Below are positions 1 through 6,720 of a stretch of DNA of 8,202 nucleotides, piece after piece. Made by a program: the position numbers and the translations under genes. Position 1 is the stretch's first letter; each line of letters opens with the position of its first letter. Under the pieces are notes generated by a model. That model was given only the letters and a program-made list of their open reading frames with translations, was not told the DNA's origin and made no database searches. Source of the DNA: Pseudomonadota bacterium. Lineage in GTDB: Bacteria; Pseudomonadota; Alphaproteobacteria; Sphingomonadales; Sphingomonadaceae. Where the stretch lies: contig JAEZQR010000352.1 in assembly GCA_023413015.1 (NCBI GenBank), positions 1 to 8,202 of the forward strand, in the 5' to 3' direction.

Positions 1-289
1 CAACGCGGATCGCATCCTCGATGATGGGGCCCACATCCTCGGAGCGGCGGAAGACGTCGACCATGTCGATCGGCTCGCCGATCTGATCGAGCTCGCGCCA
101 GACATATTCGCCGTGCACATGCTCGCCGGTAATGCGCGGATTGACGGGAAGCACGCGGTAGCCGTGCTCCTGCAGGCTCGCCATCACCCCGTAGCTCGGA
201 CGCCCCGGCCTGTCCGAGGCGCCGACCAGTGCGATCGTGCGGGTCGAAGCCAGAAGCTCGCGGATCTCGTCATCGGTCGTCAGCGGCAT
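1..289 (-). CDS. CoA-binding domain protein, YccU-like (C-terminus beyond window)
   Basis: The reading frame starts at an ATG at 289 and runs off the left edge after 96 codons, so only the N-terminal part is visible. It opens MPLTTDDEIRELLASTRTIA and continues into a Rossmann-type nucleotide-binding signature (ALVGASDRPGRPSYGVM, about residues 20-36), then VLPVNP (47-52) and DMVDVFRR (75-82). These are typical of the small cytoplasmic CoA_binding family that includes E. coli YccU, normally about 135-145 residues long. A good Shine-Dalgarno (AAGGAG) lies about 5 nt upstream of the ATG and fixes the start. The gene begins 24 nt after the stop of the Mrp/ApbC gene on the same strand, so the two are probably cotranscribed. 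CoA binding is a family property; the cellular role is unknown, and no catalytic activity can be inferred. Confidence 0.88.
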   Translation of the reverse strand, partial: MPLTTDDEIRELLASTRTIALVGASDRPGRPSYGVMASLQEHGYRVLPVNPRITGEHVHGEYVWRELDQIGEPIDMVDVFRRSEDVGPIIEDAIRV

Positions 290-313
290 GGCGGCTCCTT
301 CCTGTCGTGCCGC

Positions 314-1318
314 TTAGGACGAATGGGCTGCCGCAAGGTTCAAATGCCGCGCCACCTGTGCTGCGATTTCCCTGAACGCCTGTGCCTGCTCACCGTTTCC
401 GGCGGCCGGTGGGCGGCCCGCGTCGGAGGCCTCGCGGATGGTGGCGTGAAGGGGAATCTCGCCCAAGAAGGGAACGCCGAGCGCAGCGGCGGTTTCCCGG
501 GCTCCGGCCTCGCCGAACACGTGGGAGCGGCCGCCGCAGTGCGGGCAGACAAAGACGCTCATGTTCTCGACGATGCCCAGCACCGGCACCCCGACCTGGC
601 CGAACATCGCGATCGCGCGCTTGGCGTCGATCAGCGCCAGGTCCTGCGGCGTGGAGACGACGACCGCTCCGTCCGGCTTGATCTTCTGGGCCATGGTGAG
701 CTGGATGTCGCCAGTGCCGGGCGGGAGATCGATGACGAGAAGGTCGAGGTCGCCCCAGTCGGCGAGGTCGACCATCTGCGTCATGGCCGACGCCGCCATC
801 GGCCCGCGCCAGACCACGGCCTTGTTCGGATCGGTCATCATGCCGATCGATAGCGCCTTGATGCCGTGCGCGGTCATCGGCTGCAGACGCTGGTCGACAA
901 GCGACGCACGTCCGTCGATCCCCAATAACGTGGGCACGGATGGACCGTAGATGTCGGCGTCGAGCAGACCGACGCTGAAGCCCTGGGCACCCAATGCAAC
1001 TGTGAGATTCGCCGCGACCGTGGACTTGCCCACACCCCCCTTCCCGCTCGCGACGGCGAGAATGCGCTTTATGGCGCGCTGCGGCTCGGCAGGAGCGGAG
1101 CCCCGTTCAGCAGTCAGGATCGCGCGCACTTGGGCGACACCCGGAATTGCCTGGACGGCCGCCTCGGCGGCAGCTTGCAGCTTCGCCGCGCCCGCGCGAT
1201 CGAGCCCATCGACCGCCAGCACGAAGCCTACCGAGCCATCGGCCTTGACCGTTATCCCGCTCGCGCGGTCACCCACGGCCTGGGCCAGCGCCTCAATCAC
1301 CTGCGACCGTTCGACCAT
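314..1318 (-). CDS. apbC: Mrp/ApbC-type Fe-S cluster carrier P-loop ATPase
   Basis: This 334-residue cytoplasmic protein belongs to the Mrp/NBP35 family, which carries and transfers iron-sulfur clusters to apoproteins. Residues 1 to about 75 form a small N-terminal domain in the place of the MIP18/DUF59 domain. The ATPase domain follows, with the deviant Walker A GKGGVGKST at 92-100, LLDADIYGPSVP at 118-129, the switch motif DLPPGTGD at 197-204 and the metal-binding CPHC at 258-261 within ENMSVFVCPHCGG. The two cysteines are the expected cluster ligands at the dimer interface. An in-frame start at 1390 would add 24 basic residues lying across the divergent promoter region. I prefer 1318 because AGAAGG sits about 6 nt upstream and family homology begins there. 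The CoA-binding protein gene follows after 24 nt. hflK is transcribed divergently from 1405. Length matches the family. Confidence 0.95.
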   Translation of the reverse strand: MVERSQVIEALAQAVGDRASGITVKADGSVGFVLAVDGLDRAGAAKLQAAAEAAVQAIPGVAQVRAILTAERGSAPAEPQRAIKRILAVASGKGGVGKSTVAANLTVALGAQGFSVGLLDADIYGPSVPTLLGIDGRASLVDQRLQPMTAHGIKALSIGMMTDPNKAVVWRGPMAASAMTQMVDLADWGDLDLLVIDLPPGTGDIQLTMAQKIKPDGAVVVSTPQDLALIDAKRAIAMFGQVGVPVLGIVENMSVFVCPHCGGRSHVFGEAGARETAAALGVPFLGEIPLHATIREASDAGRPPAAGNGEQAQAFREIAAQVARHLNLAAAHSS

Positions 1319-1404
1319 GCTTATCCTTCTGAACCCGCGCCCTCGCATTCCGAGAGGGCGCTTCGTATATAGGCGCTCGGCTGGTCGCAACGACGGGATA
1401 TTGA
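1319..1404. promoter_or_regulatory. Divergent promoter region between apbC and hflK
   Basis: These 86 bp separate two divergent genes and should hold both promoters. The only AT-rich element is TATATA at 1366-1371. It is self-complementary, so it could act as a -10 hexamer in either direction. No good TTGACA-like -35 box sits at the right distance for hflK. On the minus strand, TTGCGA at about 1385-1390 is a loose -35 candidate for apbC, but it is 13 nt from TATATA, which is too close; a -10 shifted into the TACGAA at 1362-1367 would give 17 nt. The promoter function is inferred from gene layout, not from strong consensus matches. Confidence 0.45.
1337..1361. repeat. Perfect 8-bp inverted repeat in the apbC-hflK gap
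   Basis: GCGCCCTC at 1337-1344 is exactly repeated in inverse as GAGGGCGC at 1354-1361, with a 9-nt spacer. If apbC is transcribed from near the TATATA at 1366-1371, the element lies at the start of its leader and could fold as a GC-rich hairpin about 20 nt before the start codon. Read as DNA, it could instead be a binding site for a dimeric regulator acting on one or both genes. There is no T-tract after it in either direction, so it does not look like an attenuator or terminator. Confidence 0.5.
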
Positions 1405-2439
1405 ATGCCTTGGCAAAATAACAACGGCGGCTCTGGGGGGCCTTGGGGAAGCGGTGACGGCGGCCCCCGTAATCCGTGGGGCAGCGGGCCGCAGCGCGGC
1501 GGTGGCGGCGGCTCCGGCGGCAAAGGCGGACCCGATTTCGACGACTTCATCCGCCGCAGCCAGGAACGGCTGCGTGCGCTTCCCGGCGGCGGCAACCGTA
1601 CGCCTTGGCTCTACATCCTGTTGGGGGCGCTCGCCCTCTGGATCCTGTTCACGTCCTTCTATCGCGTCGATGCGCAGGAACGCGGCGTGGTCATGCGGTT
1701 CGGCAAATATGTGGCAACGACCGGTCCCGGCATGCACATGAAGCTGCCCGCGCCGATCGACACGGTGATCAAGCCCAAGGTCGAGGCGGTCAACACCATC
1801 GATATCGGCTCCGCCGACAGAACGGCCGAGAATCTGATGCTCACCGGCGATCAGAACATCATCGACATCGCTTATACGGTGCGCTGGAAGATCAAGGACC
1901 CGGAGCAGTATCTCTTCCAGTTCGCCGAGCCTGAGGACACGATCCGCGAGGTTGCGGAGTCGGCGATGCGCGCCGAGATTTCGGGCGCTTCGCTGAATGC
2001 CGCTATCGGCCCGCAGCGTGCGCAGATCGCCGAGCAGGTACGCGTCCGTATCCAGGAACTGCTCGACAGCTATCATGCCGGCATCGATGTCCTCGGCGTC
2101 GACATCAAGCAGGCCGATCCGCCAGCGGCGGTCGACGCGGCGTTCAAGGACGTCTCGGCCGCGCAGCAGAACGCACAGGCCTATATAAACCAGGCGCGCG
2201 CCTATTCGCAGCAGCTCATCGCGCAGGCGCAGGGCGAAGCGGCGGCTTTCGACGCCGTCTACGCGCAATACCGGCTCGCTCCCGAGGTGACGCGCAAGCG
2301 CATGTACCTCGAGACGATGGAGGGCGTGCTGTCCAAGGTCGACAAGACGATCGTCGGCGCCAACGGCGTCACGTCCTATCTGCCGCTGACCGAGCTGAAG
2401 CGCCGCCCGGCCAACACCAACACACAGGCCCAGCAATGA
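1405..2439 (+). CDS. hflK: HflK, SPFH/band 7 subunit of the FtsH-modulating HflKC complex
   Basis: This 344-residue inner-membrane protein is half of the HflKC complex, which surrounds and modulates the FtsH AAA protease in the cytoplasmic membrane. The first 42 residues are rich in Gly, Asn, Pro and Trp (MPWQNNNGGSGGPWGSG at the start), as is usual at HflK N-termini. PDFDDFIRRSQERLRALPGG follows at 43-62, then a single membrane anchor at about 67-86 (WLYILLGALALWILF). The SPFH domain starts at VDAQERGVVMRFGKY (88-102), and an Ala/Gln-rich helical segment (about 250-285) ends in the C-terminal region YLPLTELKRRPAN. The Shine-Dalgarno is weak (GGGA, about 7 nt upstream). Its stop codon overlaps the hflC start in an ATGA, so the two subunits are probably made in coupled amounts. 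It is shorter than E. coli HflK (about 420 residues), with an N-terminus and C-terminus that are both compact. Confidence 0.96.
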   Translation: MPWQNNNGGSGGPWGSGDGGPRNPWGSGPQRGGGGGSGGKGGPDFDDFIRRSQERLRALPGGGNRTPWLYILLGALALWILFTSFYRVDAQERGVVMRFGKYVATTGPGMHMKLPAPIDTVIKPKVEAVNTIDIGSADRTAENLMLTGDQNIIDIAYTVRWKIKDPEQYLFQFAEPEDTIREVAESAMRAEISGASLNAAIGPQRAQIAEQVRVRIQELLDSYHAGIDVLGVDIKQADPPAAVDAAFKDVSAAQQNAQAYINQARAYSQQLIAQAQGEAAAFDAVYAQYRLAPEVTRKRMYLETMEGVLSKVDKTIVGANGVTSYLPLTELKRRPANTNTQAQQ

Positions 2440-3281
2440 CCCTCAGTCGTAATCCCCTCGTGTGGCTGGTCGGCGGCTTCGTGCTGCTGGTACTCGCTAG
2501 CGCCACCTTCTTCCGTGTCCCGGAAACGCAACAGGCGATCGTGGTGCGGCTTGGGAAACCGAACCGCATCGTCAACGCCTACCGGCCGAACGAGCCGTTC
2601 GGCCAGACCGGCGCCGGTCTCGTCGCGAAGATTCCGTTCATCGAGAATGTGATCTTCATCGACAAGCGCGTGATGGATCTCGACATGCCGCAGCAGACGG
2701 TGCTGTCGACCGATCAGCTGCGCCTCGTCGTCGATGCCTTCGCCCGCTTCCGCATCGTCGATCCGCTTCGGATGTACCAGACGGTACGCACCGAGCAGGG
2801 CGTCGCCGACCAGCTGTCGCGCATCCTCGGCTCGCGGCTACGGAACGAGCTCGGCGAGCAGCCGTTCGTCGCCCTCCTATCACCCGAGCGCGGTCAGCTG
2901 ATGGACGACATCCAGGCCCGCGTGAACACCGAGGCACGGCGTTACGGCGCCGAGATCATCGACGTGCGGATCAAGCGCGCCGATCTGCCGACCGGCGATC
3001 CACTCGAATCCGCCTTCGCTCGCATGCGCACCGCGCGTGAGCAGGAGGCGCGGAACTTCCGTGCTCAAGGCGCCAAGCAAGCGCAGATCATGCGCGCCGA
3101 GGCCGATGCGCAAGCTGCGAACATCTACGCCAACTCGTTCGGCAAGGACCCGAACTTCTATGCCTTCTACCGCGCGATGCAGGCGTACCAGCGTACCTTC
3201 GCGGACGGCACCACGAGTGTCGTGCTGTCGCCCGATAGCACCGAGTTCCTGAACGAATTCAAGGGCCGTCGCGGACAATAG
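2436..3281 (+). CDS. hflC: HflC, SPFH/band 7 partner of HflK
   Basis: This 281-residue protein is the second subunit of the HflKC complex that modulates FtsH. It has an N-terminal membrane anchor at about 8-25 (VWLVGGFVLLVLASATFF). The SPFH domain opens with VPETQQAIVVRLGKP (28-42), and characteristic HflC segments follow: FIDKRVMDLDMP, DAFARFRIVDPL and EIIDVRIKRADLP. An Ala/Gln/Arg-rich coiled-coil follows (MRTAREQEARNFRAQGAKQA and onward). The C-terminal portion contains FYAFYRAMQAYQ and VVLSPDSTEF, both typical of the family. The start overlaps the hflK stop by 4 nt (ATGA) and has no strong Shine-Dalgarno of its own, which favours translational coupling. Only 5 nt separate it from the following DUF2065 gene. 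Length is slightly under the E. coli protein (334 residues). Confidence 0.97.
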   Translation: MTLSRNPLVWLVGGFVLLVLASATFFRVPETQQAIVVRLGKPNRIVNAYRPNEPFGQTGAGLVAKIPFIENVIFIDKRVMDLDMPQQTVLSTDQLRLVVDAFARFRIVDPLRMYQTVRTEQGVADQLSRILGSRLRNELGEQPFVALLSPERGQLMDDIQARVNTEARRYGAEIIDVRIKRADLPTGDPLESAFARMRTAREQEARNFRAQGAKQAQIMRAEADAQAANIYANSFGKDPNFYAFYRAMQAYQRTFADGTTSVVLSPDSTEFLNEFKGRRGQ

Positions 3282-3286
3282 GCGCA

Positions 3287-3475
3287 ATGGAGCTGTTGGC
3301 GGCCTTGGGTCTCGCACTGGTTCTGGAAGGAGCGGCGTACGCGCTGTTCCCGCAGGAGATGAAGCGGTTGGTGGCGCTCCTTGTCACTCAGCCCGAGGGC
3401 TTTGTCCGGGTCGCCGGGCTGGTGGCTGCGCTAATTGGTCTCACCTTCGTGATTCTCGCGAAGGGTTTGCCTTGA
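3287..3475 (+). CDS. DUF2065 family small membrane protein (YjeT-like)
   Basis: This 62-residue protein is almost entirely hydrophobic, with two predicted membrane helices at about 2-20 and 40-58, joined by a short polar stretch containing FPQEMKRL (21-28) and TQPEGFVR (34-41). The pattern FPxEM, a two-helix hairpin and an AALIGL segment in the second helix match DUF2065, whose E. coli member YjeT is also encoded directly after hflC. It starts 5 nt after the hflC stop with no strong ribosome-binding site, so it is probably translated from the hflKC message. Its function is not known. Conserved proximity to hflC suggests a role near the HflKC-FtsH complex, but that is inference from position only. 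Confidence 0.88.
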   Translation: MELLAALGLALVLEGAAYALFPQEMKRLVALLVTQPEGFVRVAGLVAALIGLTFVILAKGLP

Positions 3476-3530
3476 TAGCTACGTACTCGGATCGACGCAG
3501 TCCGTGCCAACGAGCACGTCGGAATATAGT

Positions 3531-3548
3531 GGGAGGCTAAATATCGTG
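3531..3548 (+). promoter_or_regulatory. Ribosome-binding site and GTG start of the Do protease
   Basis: GGGAGG at 3531-3536 is followed after 9 nt by GTG at 3546-3548. This is the strongest Shine-Dalgarno near the gene. It marks a start that puts a normal signal peptide at the very N-terminus. An upstream in-frame GTG at 3504 has no such site and would place 14 polar residues ahead of the signal peptide. Confidence 0.75.
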
Positions 3549-5105
3549 CGTATCGCCCTTGCTCTGACCGGAGCCGCGCTGGCGGCAGGGAGCGCCGCTA
3601 CCTTGGCGCTGCAGTCGCCCGCCGGCGCCCAGCAAACCACCGCCCAGGCGCCGCAGAACGCGCCGGCGACCATGCCGAGCGTCGGCCCCGGCGGCGCGCC
3701 GCGCAGCTTTGCCGACCTCACCGCCCGGCTCCAGCCGGCCGTCGTCAACATCTCGACGACCCAGGAGATCGAGGTCGGCCGTCGAGTCCCGCGCTTCACG
3801 CCGGGCACCCCGCTCGAAGAGCTGTTCCGCCGCTTCCAGGAGCAGCAGGGCGGCGAACCCGTCACGCGCGAGGCGAGCTCGCTCGGTTCCGGCATCGTCA
3901 TCTCGCCGGACGGCTACATCGTCACCAACAATCACGTCGTTACCGGCCGCACCGGCGATGATCCGGTGGACAAGATCACGGTCACGATGTCGGACCGCCG
4001 CGAATATGAGGCCCGCATCGTCGGGCGTGACCCGCTGTCCGATCTGGCGGTCCTCAAGATCAACGCCACCAATCTGCCCTACGTCCGCTTCGGCGACTCG
4101 ACCCGCGTGCGGGTTGGCGACTGGGTCGTCGCGATCGGCAACCCCTTCGGCCTGGGCGGCACGGTGACGGCGGGCATCGTCTCGGCGCTCCACCGCAACA
4201 TCGGCGCCGGCCAGTACGACCGCTATATCCAGACCGATGCCTCGATCAACCAGGGCAACTCGGGCGGCCCGCTGTTCGATCTCGACGGCAATGTCGTCGG
4301 CATCAACACGATCATCCTGTCACCCGGCGGCGGCAACGTCGGCCTCGGCTTCGCCATCCCGGCCGAGGTGGCGCGCCCGGTGGTCGAGCAGCTTCGCGCG
4401 ACCGGCCGCGTACGCCGCGGCTATCTCGGCATCAACATCCAGCCGCTGACCGGCGATATCGCTGCCGGCCTCGGCTTGCCGAAAGACCAAGGCGAGATCG
4501 TCGCGAACGTCGAACCGAACGGGCCTGCCGCACGTGCCGGCATCCAGCAGGGCGACGTGATCATGCGGATCAACGGTCAGGATGTGACCGCCGAGAACAC
4601 CTTGTCCTATATCGTCGCCAACACGCCGATCGGGCGCCCTGTGCCGATCGAGCTGGTTCGCAACGGCCGCCGCATGACGCTCAATGCGACGGTCGGGGAG
4701 CGGCCTGTCGAAACAGCGCTGAACAGCTCGCGCCAACAGGATTCCGGCGAGCAGGACACGACTCCGTCGGCCGGCGAGCAGGCCGCCCGGCAAAGCCTGG
4801 GCATCACCCTGTCCGAACTGACGCCCGACATCCGCCGGCAACTGCGCCTTTCGACCGACATACAGGGCGTCGTGATCGCCGGTCTCAGCCCGAACAGCGA
4901 TGCGGCGCGGCAAGGCTTGCAGCGTGGCGACGTCATCCTGCGCATCAACCATCAGCCGACCACGACGGCCACGCAGGCTGCCGCGGCCGTGGATGCCGCG
5001 CGGCGCGCGGGCCGCGACACGGTGCTGGTCCTCTTCCAACGCGGCGCTGGTCCCGCGCGCTACATCGGCCTGAAGCTCGTGGCACAGCCCGCCGGCCGCC
5101 GGTAA
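3546..5105 (+). CDS. degP: Periplasmic Do/DegP-type serine endoprotease with two PDZ domains
   Basis: With the GTG start at 3546 the protein has 519 residues. The HtrA/Do family degrades or chaperones misfolded periplasmic and outer-membrane proteins. A signal peptide spans about residues 1-28, with cleavage likely after AGA, and a Gln/Ala/Pro-rich linker follows. The trypsin-like domain shows the full catalytic triad: His130 in TNNHVV, Asp166 in DPLSDLAVL and Ser239 in NQGNSGGPL. PDZ1 begins near RGYLGINIQPL (about 291) and PDZ2 near SLGITLSEL (about 417), with a polar Gln/Ser/Thr linker between them. The substrate-gating loop contains LEELFRRFQEQQGGEP (about 90-105). The start lies 70 nt after the DUF2065 gene, so it may be read from the hflK promoter or its own; I see no convincing internal promoter. 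A strong terminator follows. Whether it is closer to DegP, DegQ or MucD cannot be decided here. Confidence 0.95.
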   Translation: MRIALALTGAALAAGSAATLALQSPAGAQQTTAQAPQNAPATMPSVGPGGAPRSFADLTARLQPAVVNISTTQEIEVGRRVPRFTPGTPLEELFRRFQEQQGGEPVTREASSLGSGIVISPDGYIVTNNHVVTGRTGDDPVDKITVTMSDRREYEARIVGRDPLSDLAVLKINATNLPYVRFGDSTRVRVGDWVVAIGNPFGLGGTVTAGIVSALHRNIGAGQYDRYIQTDASINQGNSGGPLFDLDGNVVGINTIILSPGGGNVGLGFAIPAEVARPVVEQLRATGRVRRGYLGINIQPLTGDIAAGLGLPKDQGEIVANVEPNGPAARAGIQQGDVIMRINGQDVTAENTLSYIVANTPIGRPVPIELVRNGRRMTLNATVGERPVETALNSSRQQDSGEQDTTPSAGEQAARQSLGITLSELTPDIRRQLRLSTDIQGVVIAGLSPNSDAARQGLQRGDVILRINHQPTTTATQAAAAVDAARRAGRDTVLVLFQRGAGPARYIGLKLVAQPAGRR

Positions 5106-5123
5106 CCAGCTAGCCACGCAATC

Positions 5124-5160
5124 AAAGGCCCCGGCCCCTTGCGGCCGGGGCTTTTCTTTT
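5124..5160 (+). terminator. Intrinsic terminator after the hflKC-degP operon
   Basis: A perfect 9-bp stem (GCCCCGGCC at 5128-5136 with GGCCGGGGC at 5143-5151) encloses a 6-nt loop. It is preceded by AAAG and followed by TTTTCTTTT (5152-5160). The A-run opposite the T-run can lengthen the stem. It lies about 20 nt after the Do protease stop and should end that transcript. Confidence 0.92.
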
Positions 5161-5173
5161 GTCCAAAGGACAA
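5159..5173. repeat. 15-bp palindrome upstream of the HerA-like ATPase gene
   Basis: TTGTCCAAAGGACAA is a perfect 6-bp inverted repeat around AAA. It overlaps the last T bases of the terminator tail and ends 10 nt before the GGAGGA ribosome-binding site of the downstream gene. In RNA the stem can be extended by one G-U and one A-U pair (5157-5175), but the 3-nt loop is tight. It could be an operator for a dimeric regulator or a small leader hairpin. No regulator is identified. Confidence 0.4.
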
Positions 5174-5192
5174 GATCGCACACGGAGGACAC

Positions 5193-6689
5193 ATGGCCGA
5201 CAGCATCTTCATCGGTAAGGGCGAAGCACATCCACAAGCTTTGGTGCTGCGCCGCGCCAACCGGCACGGGCTGATCGCAGGCGCGACCGGCACCGGCAAG
5301 ACGGTGACGCTGCAGTCGCTCGCCGAAGGCTTCAGCCGCGAAGGCGTGCCGGTGTTCGTCGCCGACGTGAAAGGCGACCTCGCCGGGCTGGCGATGGCGG
5401 GCTCACCGACCTCGCCGATGCACGACCGCCTCACGGCCCGCGCCGCCGAGGTCGGGCTGACCGACTACGCCTACGCCGACAATCCGGTGGTGTTCTGGGA
5501 CCTGTTCGGCCAGGCCGGCCATCCGATCCGCACCACGGTGAGCGAGATGGGCCCCCTGCTGCTGGCACGGCTGATGAACCTCAACGAGGTGCAGGAGGGC
5601 GTGCTCGCCATCGCCTTCCGCTTCGCCGACGAGCAGGGCCTCGTACTGCTCGACCTCAAGGATCTGCAGGCGATGCTCGCGCACGTCGCCGAACAGGCCG
5701 ACGAGCTCACCGCCAGATACGGCAACGTCAGCAAGGCGAGCGTCGGTGCGATCCAGCGCCAGCTGCTCCAGCTCGAATCCCAGGGCGGTGCCAGCTTCTT
5801 CGGCGAGCCGGCGCTCGACATTCATGACTTCATCCGCACCGACGACAGCGGACGCGGCATCGTCAATATCCTCGCTGCCGACAAGCTGATGGCCAGCCCC
5901 CGCCTCTACGCCACCTTCCTGCTGTGGCTCCTGTCCGAGATGTTCGAGACGCTTCCCGAGATCGGCGATCCGGACAAGCCGAAGCTCGTCTTCTTCTTCG
6001 ACGAGGCCCACCTGCTGTTCGACGAGGCGCCGCCCGCGCTTCTCGACAAGATCGAGCAGGTGGTGCGCCTGATCCGCTCAAAAGGCGTCGGCGTCTATTT
6101 CGTCACGCAGAATCCGATCGACATTCCCGAGAATGTGGCGGGCCAGCTCGGCAACCGCGTCCAGCACGCGCTGCGCGCCTTCACGCCGCGCGAGCAGAAG
6201 GCGATCCGCGCCGCGGCCGAAACCTTCCGCGCCAATCCCGGCCTGAACGTCGAGACCGCGATCACCGAGCTGAAGGTCGGTGAGGCACTGGTCTCGCTGC
6301 TTCAGGAGGATGGTGCACCATCGCCGGTCGAGCGCACGCTGATCCGCCCGCCCGCATCGCGGCTCGGTCCGCTCACGCCGCAGGAGCGGAAGGTGATCGT
6401 CGACACCTCCCCGATCGCGGGCAAGTACGAGCCGGCGGTCGACCGCGAGTCCGCCTACGAGGTGCTGACCGCCCGCGCCGCCAAGGCGGCGAGCGAGGCT
6501 GCCGAGGCCAAGGCTGCCGCGCAGGAGGCGAAGGCAACGCGTACTGCCCGCGCCGAAACATCGCTTACGGAGAAGATGGTGCAATCGGCCGCGCGCTCGG
6601 CGGCTTCGTCCGTCGGGCGCCAGATGGCGAACCAGGTCGGCCGCGCGCTGGTACGCGGATTGCTAGGCGGGCTGTTCAAGGGGCGGTAG
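5193..6689 (+). CDS. DUF853/HerA-like P-loop ATPase (YjgR family)
   Basis: This 498-residue cytoplasmic protein belongs to the HerA/FtsK-type ATPases carrying DUF853, of which E. coli YjgR is a member. It starts MADSIFIGKGEAHP. Walker A is GATGTGKT at 30-37, FVADVKGDLAGLAM lies at 55-68, Walker B is LVFFFDEAH at 265-273, and a sensor-like FVTQNP sits at 303-308. Near the C-terminus an Ala/Lys/Glu-rich helix (about 428-460) probably forms a coiled coil, followed by a Gly/Leu-rich tail (LVRGLLGGLFKGR). The start at 5193 has GGAGGA 3 nt upstream. An in-frame TTG at 5139 lies inside the terminator hairpin and is rejected. The gene is separated from the upstream operon by the terminator, so it should have its own promoter, although I see no clear -35/-10 pair. 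Biological role is unknown; helicase activity is only a family label. Confidence 0.92.
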   Translation: MADSIFIGKGEAHPQALVLRRANRHGLIAGATGTGKTVTLQSLAEGFSREGVPVFVADVKGDLAGLAMAGSPTSPMHDRLTARAAEVGLTDYAYADNPVVFWDLFGQAGHPIRTTVSEMGPLLLARLMNLNEVQEGVLAIAFRFADEQGLVLLDLKDLQAMLAHVAEQADELTARYGNVSKASVGAIQRQLLQLESQGGASFFGEPALDIHDFIRTDDSGRGIVNILAADKLMASPRLYATFLLWLLSEMFETLPEIGDPDKPKLVFFFDEAHLLFDEAPPALLDKIEQVVRLIRSKGVGVYFVTQNPIDIPENVAGQLGNRVQHALRAFTPREQKAIRAAAETFRANPGLNVETAITELKVGEALVSLLQEDGAPSPVERTLIRPPASRLGPLTPQERKVIVDTSPIAGKYEPAVDRESAYEVLTARAAKAASEAAEAKAAAQEAKATRTARAETSLTEKMVQSAARSAASSVGRQMANQVGRALVRGLLGGLFKGR

Positions 6690-6720
6690 GGCCACACACC
6701 CTGAAAGCCGCACACGCTAA

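Noticed and set aside
113..853. Plus-strand open frame opposite the YccU-like and apbC genes
   Set aside because: Both minus-strand genes are well supported by motifs and ribosome-binding sites; this frame is antisense and low in plausible structure.
1384..1394. GTCGCAACGAC short palindrome before hflK
   Set aside because: Only four base pairs per arm; too short to separate from chance.
1405..1530. Gly-rich, low-complexity N-terminus of HflK as a repeat or a wrong start
   Set aside because: HflK proteins commonly carry a Gly/Asn/Pro-rich N-terminal tail, so this is normal for the family.
1321..2436. Long open frame (371 codons) on the minus strand opposite hflK
   Set aside because: It is antisense to a clear hflK, is rich in Arg, Leu, Asp and His in the way of GC-rich shadow frames, and has no recognisable domain.
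3503..3518. CGTGC/GCACG inverted repeat before the Do protease gene
   Set aside because: Five base pairs with a 6-nt spacer is expected by chance in GC-rich DNA and nothing else supports it.
3525..3530. TATAGT as a -10 box for the Do protease gene
   Set aside because: Transcription from it would begin at about 3537, after the Shine-Dalgarno at 3531-3536, so it could not make a normally translated message.
4320..5267. Long minus-strand open frame opposite the Do protease
   Set aside because: It crosses the terminator and the start of the ATPase gene, has shadow-frame composition and matches no family I recognise.
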